Shown in pieces: positions 1-11,611 of a stretch of 64,000 nucleotides of DNA. The DNA is taken from contig NZ_CP135079.1 in the NCBI RefSeq assembly GCF_032121415.1, positions 310,001-374,000 of the forward strand, in the 5' to 3' direction. The DNA comes from Streptomyces parvus (GTDB lineage Bacteria; Actinomycetota; Actinomycetes; Streptomycetales; Streptomycetaceae). Each line of letters starts with the position of its first letter. The first letter of the stretch is position 1. Made by a program: the position numbers and the translations under genes. The notes under the pieces are model-generated. The model had not been told where the DNA came from. It saw nothing but the letters and a program-made list of their open reading frames with translations, and did no database searches.

Positions 1-404
1 AGCGTGGCGACGATGGGTTGCAGCCCGACGAGGGAGACGAGCGTCCCGTTGATCGCGCCGACCACCGCCCCGGCGAGCAGGGCGATCAGGAGCGCGGGGA
101 CCAGTCCGTAACCGAGGTAGAGGGGCAGCAGGGCGGCGGCGAGCGCCATGGTGGAGCCGACGGAGAGGTCGATGCCCTCGGTGCCGATGACCAGGGCCAT
201 GCCGAGCGCGACGATCACGATGGGCGCGACCTGGACGAGCTGGGTGCGCAGGTTGTCGGCCGTCATGAAGTGTTCGGTGAACAGGGCGTTGAACAGCAGG
301 ACGACGGCGACGGCCGCGTACACCCCGTACTCCTGGTACCAGGCGGGGTCGCGGAGCCGGGCCGCCGGCTTCGCGGGGCGTGGCAGGGTGGCCTGGGTGG
401 TCAT
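1..404 (-). CDS. Sugar ABC transporter permease (partial, C-terminus off the left edge)
   Basis: This is the N-terminal 134 residues of an inner-membrane permease of the RbsC/YtfT class (BPD_transp_2). It begins MTTQATLPRP and reads into hydrophobic segments near residues 27-41 and 60-75. The stretch GTEGIDLSVGS is the family hallmark. Its ATG overlaps the stop of the upstream ATPase gene (ATGA), so the two are translationally coupled. In YtfQRT-YjfF-type importers a second permease usually follows; if present it lies left of the window. The protein should form the membrane channel for the sugar delivered by the binding protein encoded at 2182-3264. Family is clear; substrate is not readable from the permease. 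Confidence 0.9.
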   Translation of the reverse strand, partial: MTTQATLPRPAKPAARLRDPAWYQEYGVYAAVAVVLLFNALFTEHFMTADNLRTQLVQVAPIVIVALGMALVIGTEGIDLSVGSTMALAAALLPLYLGYGLVPALLIALLAGAVVGAINGTLVSLVGLQPIVAT

Positions 405-2047
405 CGGAGATCCTCCTGGCCGGCCGGGGCCTTCCCGCCGGTGTCGGGCGTGCGGTCGGCGGGCGCGGCGCCGGGTGTGTGGTCGGCGAGTACTTCGAGG
501 AGGCGGCTCTCGTCCACCTCGTCGCCGGCGAGTTCACCGGCGACCGCGCCGCCGCGCAGGACGACGATGCGGTCGGCGCCCTCGATCAGCTCCTCGATGT
601 CGGAGGAGATCAGCAGCACGGCGAGCCCTTCGCGGGCGAGTTCGTCGATGAGGGACTGCACCTCGGCCTTGGCGCCGACGTCGATGCCCCGGGTGGGCTC
701 GTCGAGCAGCAGGACCTTGGGCTCCAGGCAGAGCCAGCGGGCGAGCAGCACCTTCTGCTGGTTGCCGCCGGAGAGTTCGCCGACCTTCTGTTCGGGGCTG
801 GACGCCTTGATCCGCAGTCGTTTCATGAAGATGTCGACGATGCGGTCCTGCTTGGCGCGGGAGACGATCCCGGCCCTGGAGAGCCGGGGCATGGCGGCGA
901 GCACGATGTTCTCGCGGACGGAGAGTCCGGGGACGATGCCCTCGGCCTTGCGGTCCTCGGGGAGCATGCTGATGCCCGCGCGGATGGCGGCGGCCGGAGT
1001 GGGGCGGCCGATGCGCCGGCCGTCGACGGTGATCTCCCCGCCGTCCAGGGGCAGCGCGCCGGTCAGCGCCTTCGCGGTCTCACTGCGTCCGGAGCCCAGC
1101 AGACCGCCGAGTCCCAGCACCTCACCGGCGTACAACTCGACGGATATGTCGTGCAGTTGGTGACGTCGGTCGAGGCCGGTTGCGGTGAGGACGGGGGTGC
1201 GGGCGGCATCGTGCCCCTCGGCGGCGAAGCCGGTGAGGCCGTCGCGGCGGACCTCGGCCATGTCGCGGCCGAGCATCATCGACACCAGCTGCATGCGCTC
1301 CAGCGGGGCGAGTTCGCCGGTGTGGATGTGGCGGCCGTCGCGCAGCACGGTGACCCGGTCGCAGATGCGGTACAGCTCGTCCATGCGGTGGCTGACGTAG
1401 AGGACGGCGATGCCCTGGCCGCGCAGGTTCTCGATGACCCGGAACAGGGTCTCGACCTCGCGGGGCTCCAGCGAGGAGGTCGGCTCGTCCATGATGACGA
1501 CCTGCGCCTGTACGGAGACGGCCCGGGCGAGGGCGACCATCTGCCGGGTGCCGACGCCGAGCGTGTGCAGGGGCCGCTTGGGGTCGACCCGGACGCCGAA
1601 GCCGTCGAGGAGTTCGGTGGTCTCGCGGTTCATCCGGGTGAAGTCGATGAGCCCGAAACGGTTCTTCGGCTCCCGGCCCAGGAAGATGTTGCGCGCCACG
1701 CTCATCAGCGGGACGAGGTTCACCTCCTGGTAGATGGTGGAGATCCCTGCCTGCTGCGCCTCGAAGGGACGGGCGAAGCGGACGGGTTCGCCGTTGACGC
1801 GTACCTCGCCCTCGTCACTCCGGTAGACGCCGGTGAGCACCTTGATGAGGGTCGACTTGCCGGCCCCGTTCTCGCCGACGAGCGCATGGACCTCGCCCGC
1901 GCGCAGGGCGAAGGAGACGTCGTCCAGGGCGACGACGCCCGGGAACCGCTTGCTCACCGAGCGGGCTTCGAGTACGGGGTCCCCCACGGCGGTGGCCCCG
2001 GGCCCTGCGGTCTCCGGGTGCTGGGGTGCCTCTTGGGTTGGTGCCAT
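401..2047 (-). CDS. Sugar ABC transporter ATP-binding protein (double NBD, RbsA/MglA/YtfR type)
   Basis: A 548-residue cytoplasmic ATPase with two nucleotide-binding domains in one chain, the usual length of RbsA/MglA/YtfR proteins. The first domain carries an intact Walker A (GENGAGKST, near residue 58) and MDEPTSSLEP. The second has the degenerate P-loop GLLGSGRSE typical of the family, but a good signature LSGGNQQKV and LLLDEPTRGIDVG. It energises import of a monosaccharide together with the neighbouring permease and lipoprotein. About 135 bp separate it from the binding-protein gene, and that gap holds short imperfect GC-rich repeats (around 2125-2180). Those could form RNA structure that lowers downstream expression, which is common in such operons. 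Confidence 0.93.
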   Translation of the reverse strand: MAPTQEAPQHPETAGPGATAVGDPVLEARSVSKRFPGVVALDDVSFALRAGEVHALVGENGAGKSTLIKVLTGVYRSDEGEVRVNGEPVRFARPFEAQQAGISTIYQEVNLVPLMSVARNIFLGREPKNRFGLIDFTRMNRETTELLDGFGVRVDPKRPLHTLGVGTRQMVALARAVSVQAQVVIMDEPTSSLEPREVETLFRVIENLRGQGIAVLYVSHRMDELYRICDRVTVLRDGRHIHTGELAPLERMQLVSMMLGRDMAEVRRDGLTGFAAEGHDAARTPVLTATGLDRRHQLHDISVELYAGEVLGLGGLLGSGRSETAKALTGALPLDGGEITVDGRRIGRPTPAAAIRAGISMLPEDRKAEGIVPGLSVRENIVLAAMPRLSRAGIVSRAKQDRIVDIFMKRLRIKASSPEQKVGELSGGNQQKVLLARWLCLEPKVLLLDEPTRGIDVGAKAEVQSLIDELAREGLAVLLISSDIEELIEGADRIVVLRGGAVAGELAGDEVDESRLLEVLADHTPGAAPADRTPDTGGKAPAGQEDLR

Positions 2048-2181
2048 GAATCCTGGCCTTCCGGTGGTACGGGAACGGTCCCGGGCCGCCGCGTCGCCCC
2101 CGGGGGATGCCCGGGGCCGAGGCGGCGGCCGGAGTGCCGGTCGGAGTGCCGGTGCGGGTTCCGGTGGGAGCGCCGGCCGGG

Positions 2182-3264
2182 TCAGTACGCCCCGCCGAGC
2201 GATTCCTCCGCGTTGGCCTCGTCGTACGCGCGGTCGGTGATGATGACGTTCTCCGGGATCTCCTCACCGGCGTAGAACTTCTGCGCGGTGGCGAAGGCGA
2301 GCGGACCGAAGCGGGGGTTGGACTCGATGACGGCGTTGTACTCGCCGTTGACCAGGGCCTGGACGGCGTTGCGGGTGCCGTCGACCGAGACGATCTTGAC
2401 GTCCTCGCCGGGCTTCCTGCCGGCCGCCTTCAGCGCGGTGACGGCGCCGAGGCCCATCTCGTCGTTCTCGGCGTAGACGGCGGTGATGTCCGGCTTGGAC
2501 TGGATGAGCTGCTCCATGACCTGCTGGCCCTTGTCGCGGGCGAACTCGCCGGTCTGCTGGGCGACGATCTCCAGGCCGGGGGCCTTCGCCTTGACCTGGT
2601 CGACGAAGCCCTTGGTGCGGTCGGTGGTGACGTTGTTGCCGGAGGCGCCGAGGAGGATCGCGACCTTGCCCTTGCCGCCCGTGACCTTGATCATCGCGTC
2701 GGCGGCGCGCTTGCCCTGCTCGACGAAGTCGGAGCCGAGGAAGGCCACGTAGTCCTTGCAGGCGGTGGAGTTGACCTTGCGGTCGATGGTGAGGACGGGG
2801 ACCTTCTTGGCGGCCGCCGCCTTCAACGCGGGCTCCAGACCGTCGGAGTTGAGCGGGGCGACGATGAGGAACTGCGCGCCCTGGGACAGCATGTCCTGGA
2901 TGTCGCTGATCTGCTTGGACAGCTGGGACTGGGCGTTGGTGGTGAGCAGCTTCCTGACGCCGATCTTCTTCGCCTCGTCCTTGATGGACTGGGTCTCGGC
3001 GATCCGGAACGGGTTGGCCTCCTTCTCCGACTGGGAGAAGCCGACCACGGCGTTCTTCAGGTCCAGCTCGGGCGCACCGTAGGTCTCCAGCGTGCAGCCC
3101 GAACCGGACGACGATTCGGGGGACTTGGCCTTCTGCGCCGCCTGACTGCTGTCGCCGCCCGCGTTGTTGGAGGTCTCCGACTTGGCGCAGCCGGCGGCGG
3201 CCAGCGTGGTGGCGGCGAGGACGCAGGCCACGGCGAGGGTACGGGATCGACGCTGGATCATCAT
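2182..3264 (-). CDS. Sugar-binding lipoprotein of ABC importer (YtfQ/RbsB class)
   Basis: A 360-residue substrate-binding protein of the periplasmic-binding-protein-like class. The start chosen is the first of two adjacent ATGs; AAGGAG lies 10 nt upstream. Residues 1-25 are a signal sequence ending LAAAGC, a lipobox, so the mature protein should be lipid-anchored outside the membrane. Typical elements follow: VVGFSQSEKEANPFR, DIQDMLSQGAQFLIVAPL, VPVLTIDRKV and YAENDEMGLGAV. The pattern resembles the galactofuranose-binding YtfQ more than ribose RbsB, but this is my reading of the motif spacing and not a search result. The gene heads the importer operon and is divergent from the GH2 gene at 3839, with candidate operators between them. 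Confidence 0.9.
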   Translation of the reverse strand: MMIQRRSRTLAVACVLAATTLAAAGCAKSETSNNAGGDSSQAAQKAKSPESSSGSGCTLETYGAPELDLKNAVVGFSQSEKEANPFRIAETQSIKDEAKKIGVRKLLTTNAQSQLSKQISDIQDMLSQGAQFLIVAPLNSDGLEPALKAAAAKKVPVLTIDRKVNSTACKDYVAFLGSDFVEQGKRAADAMIKVTGGKGKVAILLGASGNNVTTDRTKGFVDQVKAKAPGLEIVAQQTGEFARDKGQQVMEQLIQSKPDITAVYAENDEMGLGAVTALKAAGRKPGEDVKIVSVDGTRNAVQALVNGEYNAVIESNPRFGPLAFATAQKFYAGEEIPENVIITDRAYDEANAEESLGGAY

Positions 3265-3433
3265 GCGCGGAACGCTCCTTGGCGGGTTGACGGCACGCTG
3301 ATCGGCGTGCGGTCGGGCATGCGGGACGAGGCATCGGCCACGGGGCAGCTGACGCCGCTGCATTCCTCACACCCCTGCTCCGGACTGCGGGAACAGCGGT
3401 CGTGAGAGCCTGCGCAGCCTGTCGGCAGCTCGG

Positions 3434-3449
3434 TTTACAACGTTATATA
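3434..3449. promoter_or_regulatory. Candidate LacI-type operator A (tttacAACGTTatata)
   Basis: An imperfect palindrome centred on AACGTT with AT-rich flanks, about 170 bp upstream of the importer start. LacI-family operators commonly have a central CG dyad of this kind. It resembles the sites at 3614 and 11612, all upstream of sugar genes. The regulator itself is not in the window. Confidence 0.5.
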
Positions 3450-3613
3450 GGCGGCGCGGCACGGGCGGCAAGAGCGTTGTCGATGCGTTTCCAAAAAGTG
3501 TCGGCCGACCGCCCCGGCCGTCTCCCGGCCGACGACTCGCCTTGCGGCCCCGGCTCTGCGCGGGGTCTGGACACCCGCCCGACCCCGTGCTGTCATACCG
3601 CCGGACGCCTGAT

Positions 3614-3630
3614 TTCTAACGTTGCAAGAA
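3614..3630. promoter_or_regulatory. Candidate LacI-type operator B (ttctAACGTTgcaagaa)
   Basis: A second AACGTT-centred imperfect palindrome, about 215 bp upstream of the GH2 start. Its reverse complement reads TTCTTGCAACGTTAGAA, close to the TTGCAACGTTGCAA style of actinobacterial LacI-family operators. With site A it brackets the divergent promoters. Confidence 0.5.
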
Positions 3631-3838
3631 CGGCTCTCGCCCGACCGCCCCGCCACGCGACGGCGGTCCTCGGCATGCGCAAGGTGCTCGGCGTGGACGG
3701 CAGGTCCATGGCTGACAGCGCGCACGTCGTCCAGTACGACGAAACGGGACGGCCGACCATCTCTGGCGGCTGCTCCGAGAGCCCTCCCCACGTACCACCC
3801 GCCCTTCCCCGTACGAGCGTAGAAAGGGACGTCCGACC

Positions 3839-6187
<2,349 letters not shown>

Positions 6188-6200
6188 GCTGACCGGGGCA

Positions 6201-6248
6201 GGGGCCCGGCGGCGGTGGACCAGGTTCTCTCCGTCGCCGCCGGGCCCC
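6201..6248. terminator. Hairpin downstream of GH2 gene
   Basis: A perfect 14-bp stem (6201-6214 pairs with 6235-6248, GGGGCCCGGCGGCG) with a 20-nt loop. It lies between the convergent ends of the GH2 and hydrolase genes. There is no U-tract, which is usual for Streptomyces terminators. Confidence 0.75.
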
Positions 6249-6308
6249 TGCTGCTCGGGGTCCCTCCTGAGGGGGCCGGCCGGGTGCCGTACGGCCGGGC
6301 TCAGCGTG

Positions 6309-7979
6309 TCAGAAGCGGTTCGGGGCGCGTTCCGGGACCGGGGACCCGGGGAGCGCGTCCGGCTTCTCGTTCCGGCGTGCCTGCGCGTTCGACGCGGCGG
6401 TCGCCTTGCAGGTCACGTCCTTCGCGGGCAGCTTGCCGGTGGCCAGGTAGCGGTTGACCGCGCCGTCCGTGCAGGCGTTGCCGCTCGGGTAGACACCGTG
6501 GCCTTCGCCGCCGAGGACGGTGACCATCTTCGAGCCCCGCAGCTGGGCGTGCAGGGCCTGGGCGCTGGGCAGCGGGGTCTGCGAGTCCCACTCGTTCTGG
6601 ACGACCAGGGAGCCGACCTTGTTCTTGATCACGGTCGCCGGCTCGGCGGACTTCCCCCAGAAGGCACAGGGCTTGATGCTGGACGCGAAGTCCCCGAAGA
6701 GCGGGTAGCGGCCCTTGTCCTCGATGGCGTCCCGCCGGTAGGTCTCCGGATCACGCGACCACGCGGCCGAGTTGTCGCCGCACACCACGGCCCAGAAGCT
6801 GGCCGTCATGTTGTCGGCGGGTGTCTCGGCGGCGAGTGCGGCCTTTCCGGCCCACTCGGGCGCCGGGGTGCCGTCGCCCTCGATGATCCGGGCGAGCTTC
6901 TTCGCGGCGGCGGGCTTGCCCTCCGCGGCCTTCTTCAGCTCCACGACCGCCTCGGAGGCGGACTGCGGGGTGAAGGCCAACGCGCGCATCCCCTGGCGGA
7001 TGTCGTCGCCGTCGGTGGGCTGTCCGTCCACCTCGATCGGGTCCGCGTCGGCCCGCGCGACGAGCTCCCAGAAGGTCCGGTCGACCTTCTTGGGGGTGTC
7101 GCCGAGGCCGTACGTCTTCGAGCGCGCGGCGGCCCACTCGGTCCACCGGTCGAACGCGGGTTCCGCGCCCTCGGCCCACCACTGGATCATCCCGCGCCAG
7201 GCGCGCTGCGGGTCGACCGCGCTGTCCAGCACGAACCGGTCGGCCCGGGCCGGGAAGAGCTGGGCGTAGACGGCCCCCAGATAGGTGCCGTAGGAGTAGC
7301 CGAAGTAGGAGATCTTCTTCTCGCCGAGGATCGTCCGGACCAGATCCATGTCGCGCGCGGTGTTACGGGTCGTGATGTGCGGGAGCCGGTCCCCCGTCTT
7401 CTTGCGGCACTTGTCCGCCACCGTGCGGGCCCAGGCGACGTCCTTGGCGTACGTCTCCGCCCTGTAGGGCCGCAGCCAGTTCTCCTGCTCCTGCGTGAGG
7501 TTGCAGGTAACCGGGCTGGAGCGGCCGACACCGCGCGGGTCGAAGCCGACCAGGTCGTAGCTCTTGAGTACGGACTCGGGCAGCTCCTCCTTCATCATCA
7601 GGGGCATCCACAGCCCCTCTCCGCCGGGGCCGCCGGGGTTGGAGAGCAGGATGCCGCGCCGCTTGCCGGGCTCGGCGGTCCTGATCCGGGATATCGCCAG
7701 GTCGATCCGCTTGCCTCCGGGCTTCCGGTAGTCCAGCGGCACCTTGACGGTGGCGCACTGGTACGCCGCCGAGGTGTCGGGGTCGCACCGCTTCCACGTG
7801 GGCTTCTGCTTCGCGTACCGGTCGAGCACGCTTTTGGCGGCGGGCGAGGAGACGGCCGAGGCAGTCCCGGCCGAGGGGGCGGCAGCCGGGGCCGCGGTGG
7901 CCGTCGAGGCGGCGAGCGCCGGGGCCAGCGTCGCCATGGCGCTCACGGCCACCAGGGGCGCGAGACGTCGTCTGCGCAC
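6309..7979 (-). CDS. Secreted alpha/beta-hydrolase, tripeptidyl aminopeptidase (TAP/Slp) family
   Basis: A 556-residue exported serine hydrolase. I place the start at the GTG at 7979, because GGAAGGA lies 8 nt upstream and the protein then opens with a signal peptide (VRRRRLAPLVAVSAMATLAP...). The alpha/beta-hydrolase core has the nucleophile in FGYSYGTYLG (Ser229), an Asp in QNEWDSQTPLP and the His in GEGHGVYP. LSNPGGPGG supplies the oxyanion region. The C-terminal TAP-like segment (TDGAVNRYLATGKLP) is typical of Streptomyces tripeptidyl aminopeptidases such as SlpD and SlpE, which trim N-terminal peptides from secreted proteins. It sits between two glycosidase genes, but no regulatory link is visible. 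Confidence 0.88.
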   Translation of the reverse strand: MRRRRLAPLVAVSAMATLAPALAASTATAAPAAAPSAGTASAVSSPAAKSVLDRYAKQKPTWKRCDPDTSAAYQCATVKVPLDYRKPGGKRIDLAISRIRTAEPGKRRGILLSNPGGPGGEGLWMPLMMKEELPESVLKSYDLVGFDPRGVGRSSPVTCNLTQEQENWLRPYRAETYAKDVAWARTVADKCRKKTGDRLPHITTRNTARDMDLVRTILGEKKISYFGYSYGTYLGAVYAQLFPARADRFVLDSAVDPQRAWRGMIQWWAEGAEPAFDRWTEWAAARSKTYGLGDTPKKVDRTFWELVARADADPIEVDGQPTDGDDIRQGMRALAFTPQSASEAVVELKKAAEGKPAAAKKLARIIEGDGTPAPEWAGKAALAAETPADNMTASFWAVVCGDNSAAWSRDPETYRRDAIEDKGRYPLFGDFASSIKPCAFWGKSAEPATVIKNKVGSLVVQNEWDSQTPLPSAQALHAQLRGSKMVTVLGGEGHGVYPSGNACTDGAVNRYLATGKLPAKDVTCKATAASNAQARRNEKPDALPGSPVPERAPNRF

Positions 7980-8092
7980 GATATCGATCCTTCCGGTCAC
8001 ATGTTCGGACAGGAGGATCTTGCCGGACCTGGCACGTCTGCGTATCCCTCCTGGGGCCTCACCTCTTCTACGCCTCGGGAATGACGGCAACG

Positions 8093-8130
8093 GGCGTGAA
8101 TGGTCCGCGGGTTGGAGAACCATTCACGCC
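8093..8130. repeat. 12-bp perfect inverted repeat upstream of the hydrolase gene
   Basis: GGCGTGAATGGT (8093-8104) pairs perfectly with 8119-8130 across a 14-nt loop. It lies in the 223-bp gap between two minus-strand genes. It could be a second terminator for the large GH2 gene or an operator for the hydrolase gene; the sequence does not decide. Confidence 0.55.
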
Positions 8131-8150
8131 ACGGCGGGGTCCGCTTCCCT

Positions 8151-8183
8151 CCCGGCGCGTCCGGTGGTTCCGGATGCGCCGGG
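8151..8183 (-). terminator. Terminator hairpin for the large GH2 gene
   Basis: A 14-bp stem with one G-U pair (8151-8164 with 8170-8183) and a 5-nt loop. It starts 20 bp past the stop codon of the 1099-residue GH2 gene, the expected place for an intrinsic terminator. Confidence 0.7.
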
Positions 8184-8202
8184 AAGGGCCCCGTCCTTGC
8201 GG

Positions 8203-11200
8203 TTACGGCTTCTGACGGCCGTGGAGCGCGGACACCTCTTCGGCGGTCAAGGCCTTGTCGTGGACCTCGACCTGATCGACGGAGCCGTTCCAGAAGTCGG
8301 TCCTGGCGCCGTCGTACCGGGCCCGGCCGACGGAGAGCGGGCCGGTGCTCACATCGGCCGGACCGGCCTCGGTGGTGGCGGCGGGCTTCCCGTCGACGTA
8401 CAGCGTGATCTCGTCACCCTTGCGGACCCCGACCAGGTGGTACCACTTCCCGGTCTCCGGGGTGAGCTCCAGGCGGGCGCGCTTGCCGCCCGGGGTGGAG
8501 AAGGCGAACGCCCCCTGGCCGTACTGGAGGTAGAAGGGGTTCTCGGTGCGCCGGCCGTCCTGGCTGACGACGGTGGCGTAGTTGGCGGGTACGGCGTCGA
8601 GCGAGGCCCACGCGGAGACGGTGTAGTCCTTGGTGGTGTCCACGACCGGACCGGCGCTCTGTGCGTAGCTCCCCTCGCCGTCGAACTTCAGCGCCGAGCC
8701 CGTCACGCCCGGGGCCCAGGAGGAGCCGCCCTCCAGGGTGAGATGGGCCTTGTTGGGGCCGCTGTCGCGGGCGGTCGTGCCCTTGTTGTCGTCGAGCGAC
8801 CAGGAACCGCCGCCCTTGAGCTCGTCGCGCTCACCGGCGCCGGCCCCGGCGGCGATGACCTGGCGGTTGATCTCCCGGACCTTCTTCGGGTCGACCTTGA
8901 TCTCTCGACGGTCGTACGTCCAGAACCCGTTGAGTTCGTTCTCCAGGTCGCTGACCTGGGTGTAGACGGACCCGGACAGTTCGGCGCCGGCCGCCGCCAG
9001 GTAGTACGTACGGGTGTTGTCGACGTACTTGGCGGTGAGGGCAGCCTTGTCCGCCACCCCGGAGTAGATGTTGGCCGGGGCGCCCGGCCACATGTGCCCC
9101 GGCGTCCGCAGCGTGAAGCCGCCGTGCTCGCCGTCCATCGCGGCGCGCCGGTCGTCCGGGAAGGCCGGGTCGTTGTTCACGTAGTCGTGGTGGTCGATGA
9201 TCTCGCCCTTGCCGGAGTCACCCTTGGAGGCACAGCAGTTGACGCCGCTGTGTGCGTTGACCACGCGGGACGGGTCCAGCGCCTTGACGTCATCGGCGAT
9301 CTTGCCGGTCTCCGTGCGGTCCCACTCGCCCCAGCCCTCGTTGAAGACGATCCAGCCGCTGATCGAGGGGTGGTTGTGGAACTGCTGCATCAACTCCTCG
9401 CCCTGGGTGAGGAAGGCGTTCTTGCCGGCTTCGTTGTCGATGTCGGCGTTGACGAAGTCCTGCCACACCAGCAGTCCGAGCCGGTCGGCGTGGTAGTACC
9501 AGCGCGGCGACTCGACCTTGATGTGTTTGCGTACGGCGTTGAAGCCGAGGTCCTTCTGAGCCTTCAGGTCGAAGGTGAGGGCCGCGTCGCTGGGCTGGGT
9601 GTACAGCCCGTCGGGCCAGAAGCCCTGGTCGAGCATGGCCAGGGAGAAGAACGGCTTCCCGTTGAGGACGAGCTTCTGGTAGCCGCCCACCTTGTCGACC
9701 TTCAACTGCCGCATGCCGAAGTAGCTTTCGACGCGGTCCTTGGAGCGGCCGTCGGTGAGGGAGACGTCGAGGTCGTACAGGTAGGGGTCGTCGGGCGACC
9801 AGAGGTGCTGGTTCGCGAGCTGGAGGCCGAGCTCGCGGTTGGCGGGGCCGCTGACCGTGCCGACGACCTTGCCCTTGCGGTCGCGGGCGACGGCGGTGAT
9901 CCGGGCGTCGCCGGACGCCTTGGCGGAGTTGACGGTGACCGCGAGCCGGCCGGTGTCGATGTCCGGTGTGGTGGTCAGGGAGTCGATGGCTGCGGGGGCG
10001 ACCGGCTCCATCCACACGGTCTGCCAGATGCCGGAGGTAGGGGTGTAGACGATGCCGCCGGGGTTGGTGGACTGCTTGCCCTTGGGCTGGTTCGGTCCCG
10101 TCGTGTCGGTGACGGCGACGACGATCTCCTGGGGACCGCTGCCCAGAAGCGCGTCGGTGATGTCGGCGCTGAACCCCGTGTAGCCGCCGGTGTGTTCGGC
10201 GACCTTGGTGCCGTTGACCCAGACGGTGGAGCGGTAGTCGACGGCGTCGAAGTTGAGCTTCAGCCGCTTGCCCTTGCCGCTGCCGTTCCCCTTGCCGCCC
10301 GTGCCGATCGACCAGTTCTTCGGCACGGTGACGAGCTTGCGGTAGAACATGTGGTCCTCGTCGCGCTCCAGGCCGGAGAGCTGGGACTCGACCGGGAACG
10401 GCACGGTGATCTTCTCGTCGAGCTTCTTGCCGAAAACCGGCTGCTCGCCCTCGGTGGCCCCGGCGAACTCCCAGGGCCCGTTGAGGTTCTTCCACTGGTC
10501 ACGGACCTGCTGCGGCCGCGGGTACTCGGGCAGCGGGTGGTTCTTGTCCAGCTTGTCGCCCCAGGGGGTGGTGAGGCGGTGCGTGGAGAGGTTCTTCGCG
10601 GTGCGCCCGATCTCCGGGACCGTCTCGGACCCGGACTTCAGACCGGCCTTGCCGTCATAGGCGACCTTGACGCGCTGGTCCTTCTGGACCGGTGCGGCGA
10701 GATCGATGACCAGCGCCCTCGGGTTGTCCGAGGCACGGTTCACCGACTTCACCGGCATCGGGGAGGTGTCGACCTCGATCTTGAGGTGCTCCTTCACCTT
10801 CCGGTACTCCGTGACCCGGTCCCTGAAGGTGGCCTGGAGGCGCTTGCCGTTCCGCGCGACGCTCAGGGCGACCGGGTAGACCTCGAAGTCGGGGGGCGGG
10901 GTGAACGCGGACTCGGGGACGATCTGCTTCTTCAGGCCGTCGGCCTCCCAGCGCAGGAACATGCTGGCGCCGCCGGTGTCCTGGAACATCTCCAGCTTGA
11001 AGTCGTGCTTCTCCCCCGCCTTCAGGGCGATCGGCTCGCTGCGCTGCTCCTTGTCCCAGTCCGGCTCCCAGTGGTCGATGACAACGTTGCCGTCGAGGAA
11101 GAGCCGGAACCCGTTGTCGCCGATGGCGGAGAAGGTGTACTCGCCGTTCTCGGGGGCCTCGATCTGTCCGGTCCACCGGGCCGTCGTGTGCTCGGTCTTC

Positions 11201-11502
11201 CCGGTCGCCGACTCGAACGTACCCGTGAGTCCGGGGAAGTTGATCTCGGGGTCGAGGGTGGTGGCGCCGAGCTCGGCGAAGTCGCGGGCGCCCGGGGCGG
11301 ACATGCTGAAGTACTCGCCCTTCAGCCCGCGGACATCGGTGACCGGGTCGTCGGCCTTGAAGGCCTGCGCGGTGGCTTCGGCCGGTACGGCGGGTGTGGC
11401 GGCCGCCGTCGGCACCAGGGTGGCACCGACCGGTACGAGCAGCGCCGCAGCGCAGATCAGGGCCCTGAACAGGGCGCGGGGGCGCGGGTGTTGTCGTCTC
11501 AA
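8203..11502 (-). CDS. Large secreted GH2 glycoside hydrolase with PA14 and LamG-like domains
   Basis: About 1099 residues from a TTG start at 11502, chosen because GAGG lies 8 nt upstream and the product then begins with a signal peptide (RRQHPRPRALFRALICAAALLVP, ending near ATPAVPA). Domains in order: PA14 (about 55-195: GLKGEYFS, GDNGFRLFLDG, FLRWEADG); a linker; GH2 sugar-binding, Ig-like and TIM-barrel domains (about 310-860); and a C-terminal LamG/concanavalin-like domain (about 890-1095). The acid/base candidate is Glu722 (NEGWGEWD) and the nucleophile candidate Glu792 (DGEHGG). The catalytic part closely matches the GH2 at 3839 (same LPEYPRPQ and KHIKVE blocks), so the two are paralogues with different carbohydrate-binding modules. 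The upstream site at 11612 resembles those near the first GH2. Confidence 0.87.
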   Translation of the reverse strand: MRRQHPRPRALFRALICAAALLVPVGATLVPTAAATPAVPAEATAQAFKADDPVTDVRGLKGEYFSMSAPGARDFAELGATTLDPEINFPGLTGTFESATGKTEHTTARWTGQIEAPENGEYTFSAIGDNGFRLFLDGNVVIDHWEPDWDKEQRSEPIALKAGEKHDFKLEMFQDTGGASMFLRWEADGLKKQIVPESAFTPPPDFEVYPVALSVARNGKRLQATFRDRVTEYRKVKEHLKIEVDTSPMPVKSVNRASDNPRALVIDLAAPVQKDQRVKVAYDGKAGLKSGSETVPEIGRTAKNLSTHRLTTPWGDKLDKNHPLPEYPRPQQVRDQWKNLNGPWEFAGATEGEQPVFGKKLDEKITVPFPVESQLSGLERDEDHMFYRKLVTVPKNWSIGTGGKGNGSGKGKRLKLNFDAVDYRSTVWVNGTKVAEHTGGYTGFSADITDALLGSGPQEIVVAVTDTTGPNQPKGKQSTNPGGIVYTPTSGIWQTVWMEPVAPAAIDSLTTTPDIDTGRLAVTVNSAKASGDARITAVARDRKGKVVGTVSGPANRELGLQLANQHLWSPDDPYLYDLDVSLTDGRSKDRVESYFGMRQLKVDKVGGYQKLVLNGKPFFSLAMLDQGFWPDGLYTQPSDAALTFDLKAQKDLGFNAVRKHIKVESPRWYYHADRLGLLVWQDFVNADIDNEAGKNAFLTQGEELMQQFHNHPSISGWIVFNEGWGEWDRTETGKIADDVKALDPSRVVNAHSGVNCCASKGDSGKGEIIDHHDYVNNDPAFPDDRRAAMDGEHGGFTLRTPGHMWPGAPANIYSGVADKAALTAKYVDNTRTYYLAAAGAELSGSVYTQVSDLENELNGFWTYDRREIKVDPKKVREINRQVIAAGAGAGERDELKGGGSWSLDDNKGTTARDSGPNKAHLTLEGGSSWAPGVTGSALKFDGEGSYAQSAGPVVDTTKDYTVSAWASLDAVPANYATVVSQDGRRTENPFYLQYGQGAFAFSTPGGKRARLELTPETGKWYHLVGVRKGDEITLYVDGKPAATTEAGPADVSTGPLSVGRARYDGARTDFWNGSVDQVEVHDKALTAEEVSALHGRQKP

Positions 11503-11611
11503 GGCGTCGTCCTCGTCGAAGAGCCGGGGGTGCCTCCGTCCAGCGAGGCACTGCACATAGTCGAACATTGAGCCACAACAGCAAACACTGCACAACGGTC
11601 GTGCACGCGAA

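Larger units (their letters stand above)
3265..3838. promoter_or_regulatory. Divergent regulatory region between sugar importer and GH2 gene
   Basis: No gene is supported in these 574 bases. The region separates two divergently transcribed genes and contains two AACGTT-centred sites (3434-3449 and 3614-3630), described separately. The GH2 gene has the ribosome-binding site GAAAGGGA about 8-9 nt before its ATG. AT-rich blocks around 3431-3450 and 3611-3630 stand out from the GC-rich background and are the likely promoter or operator cores. Confidence 0.6.

Noticed and set aside
7744-11571. A 1275-codon plus-strand frame opposite the large GH2 gene
   Set aside because: Same GC artefact. Composition is Val/Gly/Asp-rich without domains, and the GH2 gene has catalytic motifs.
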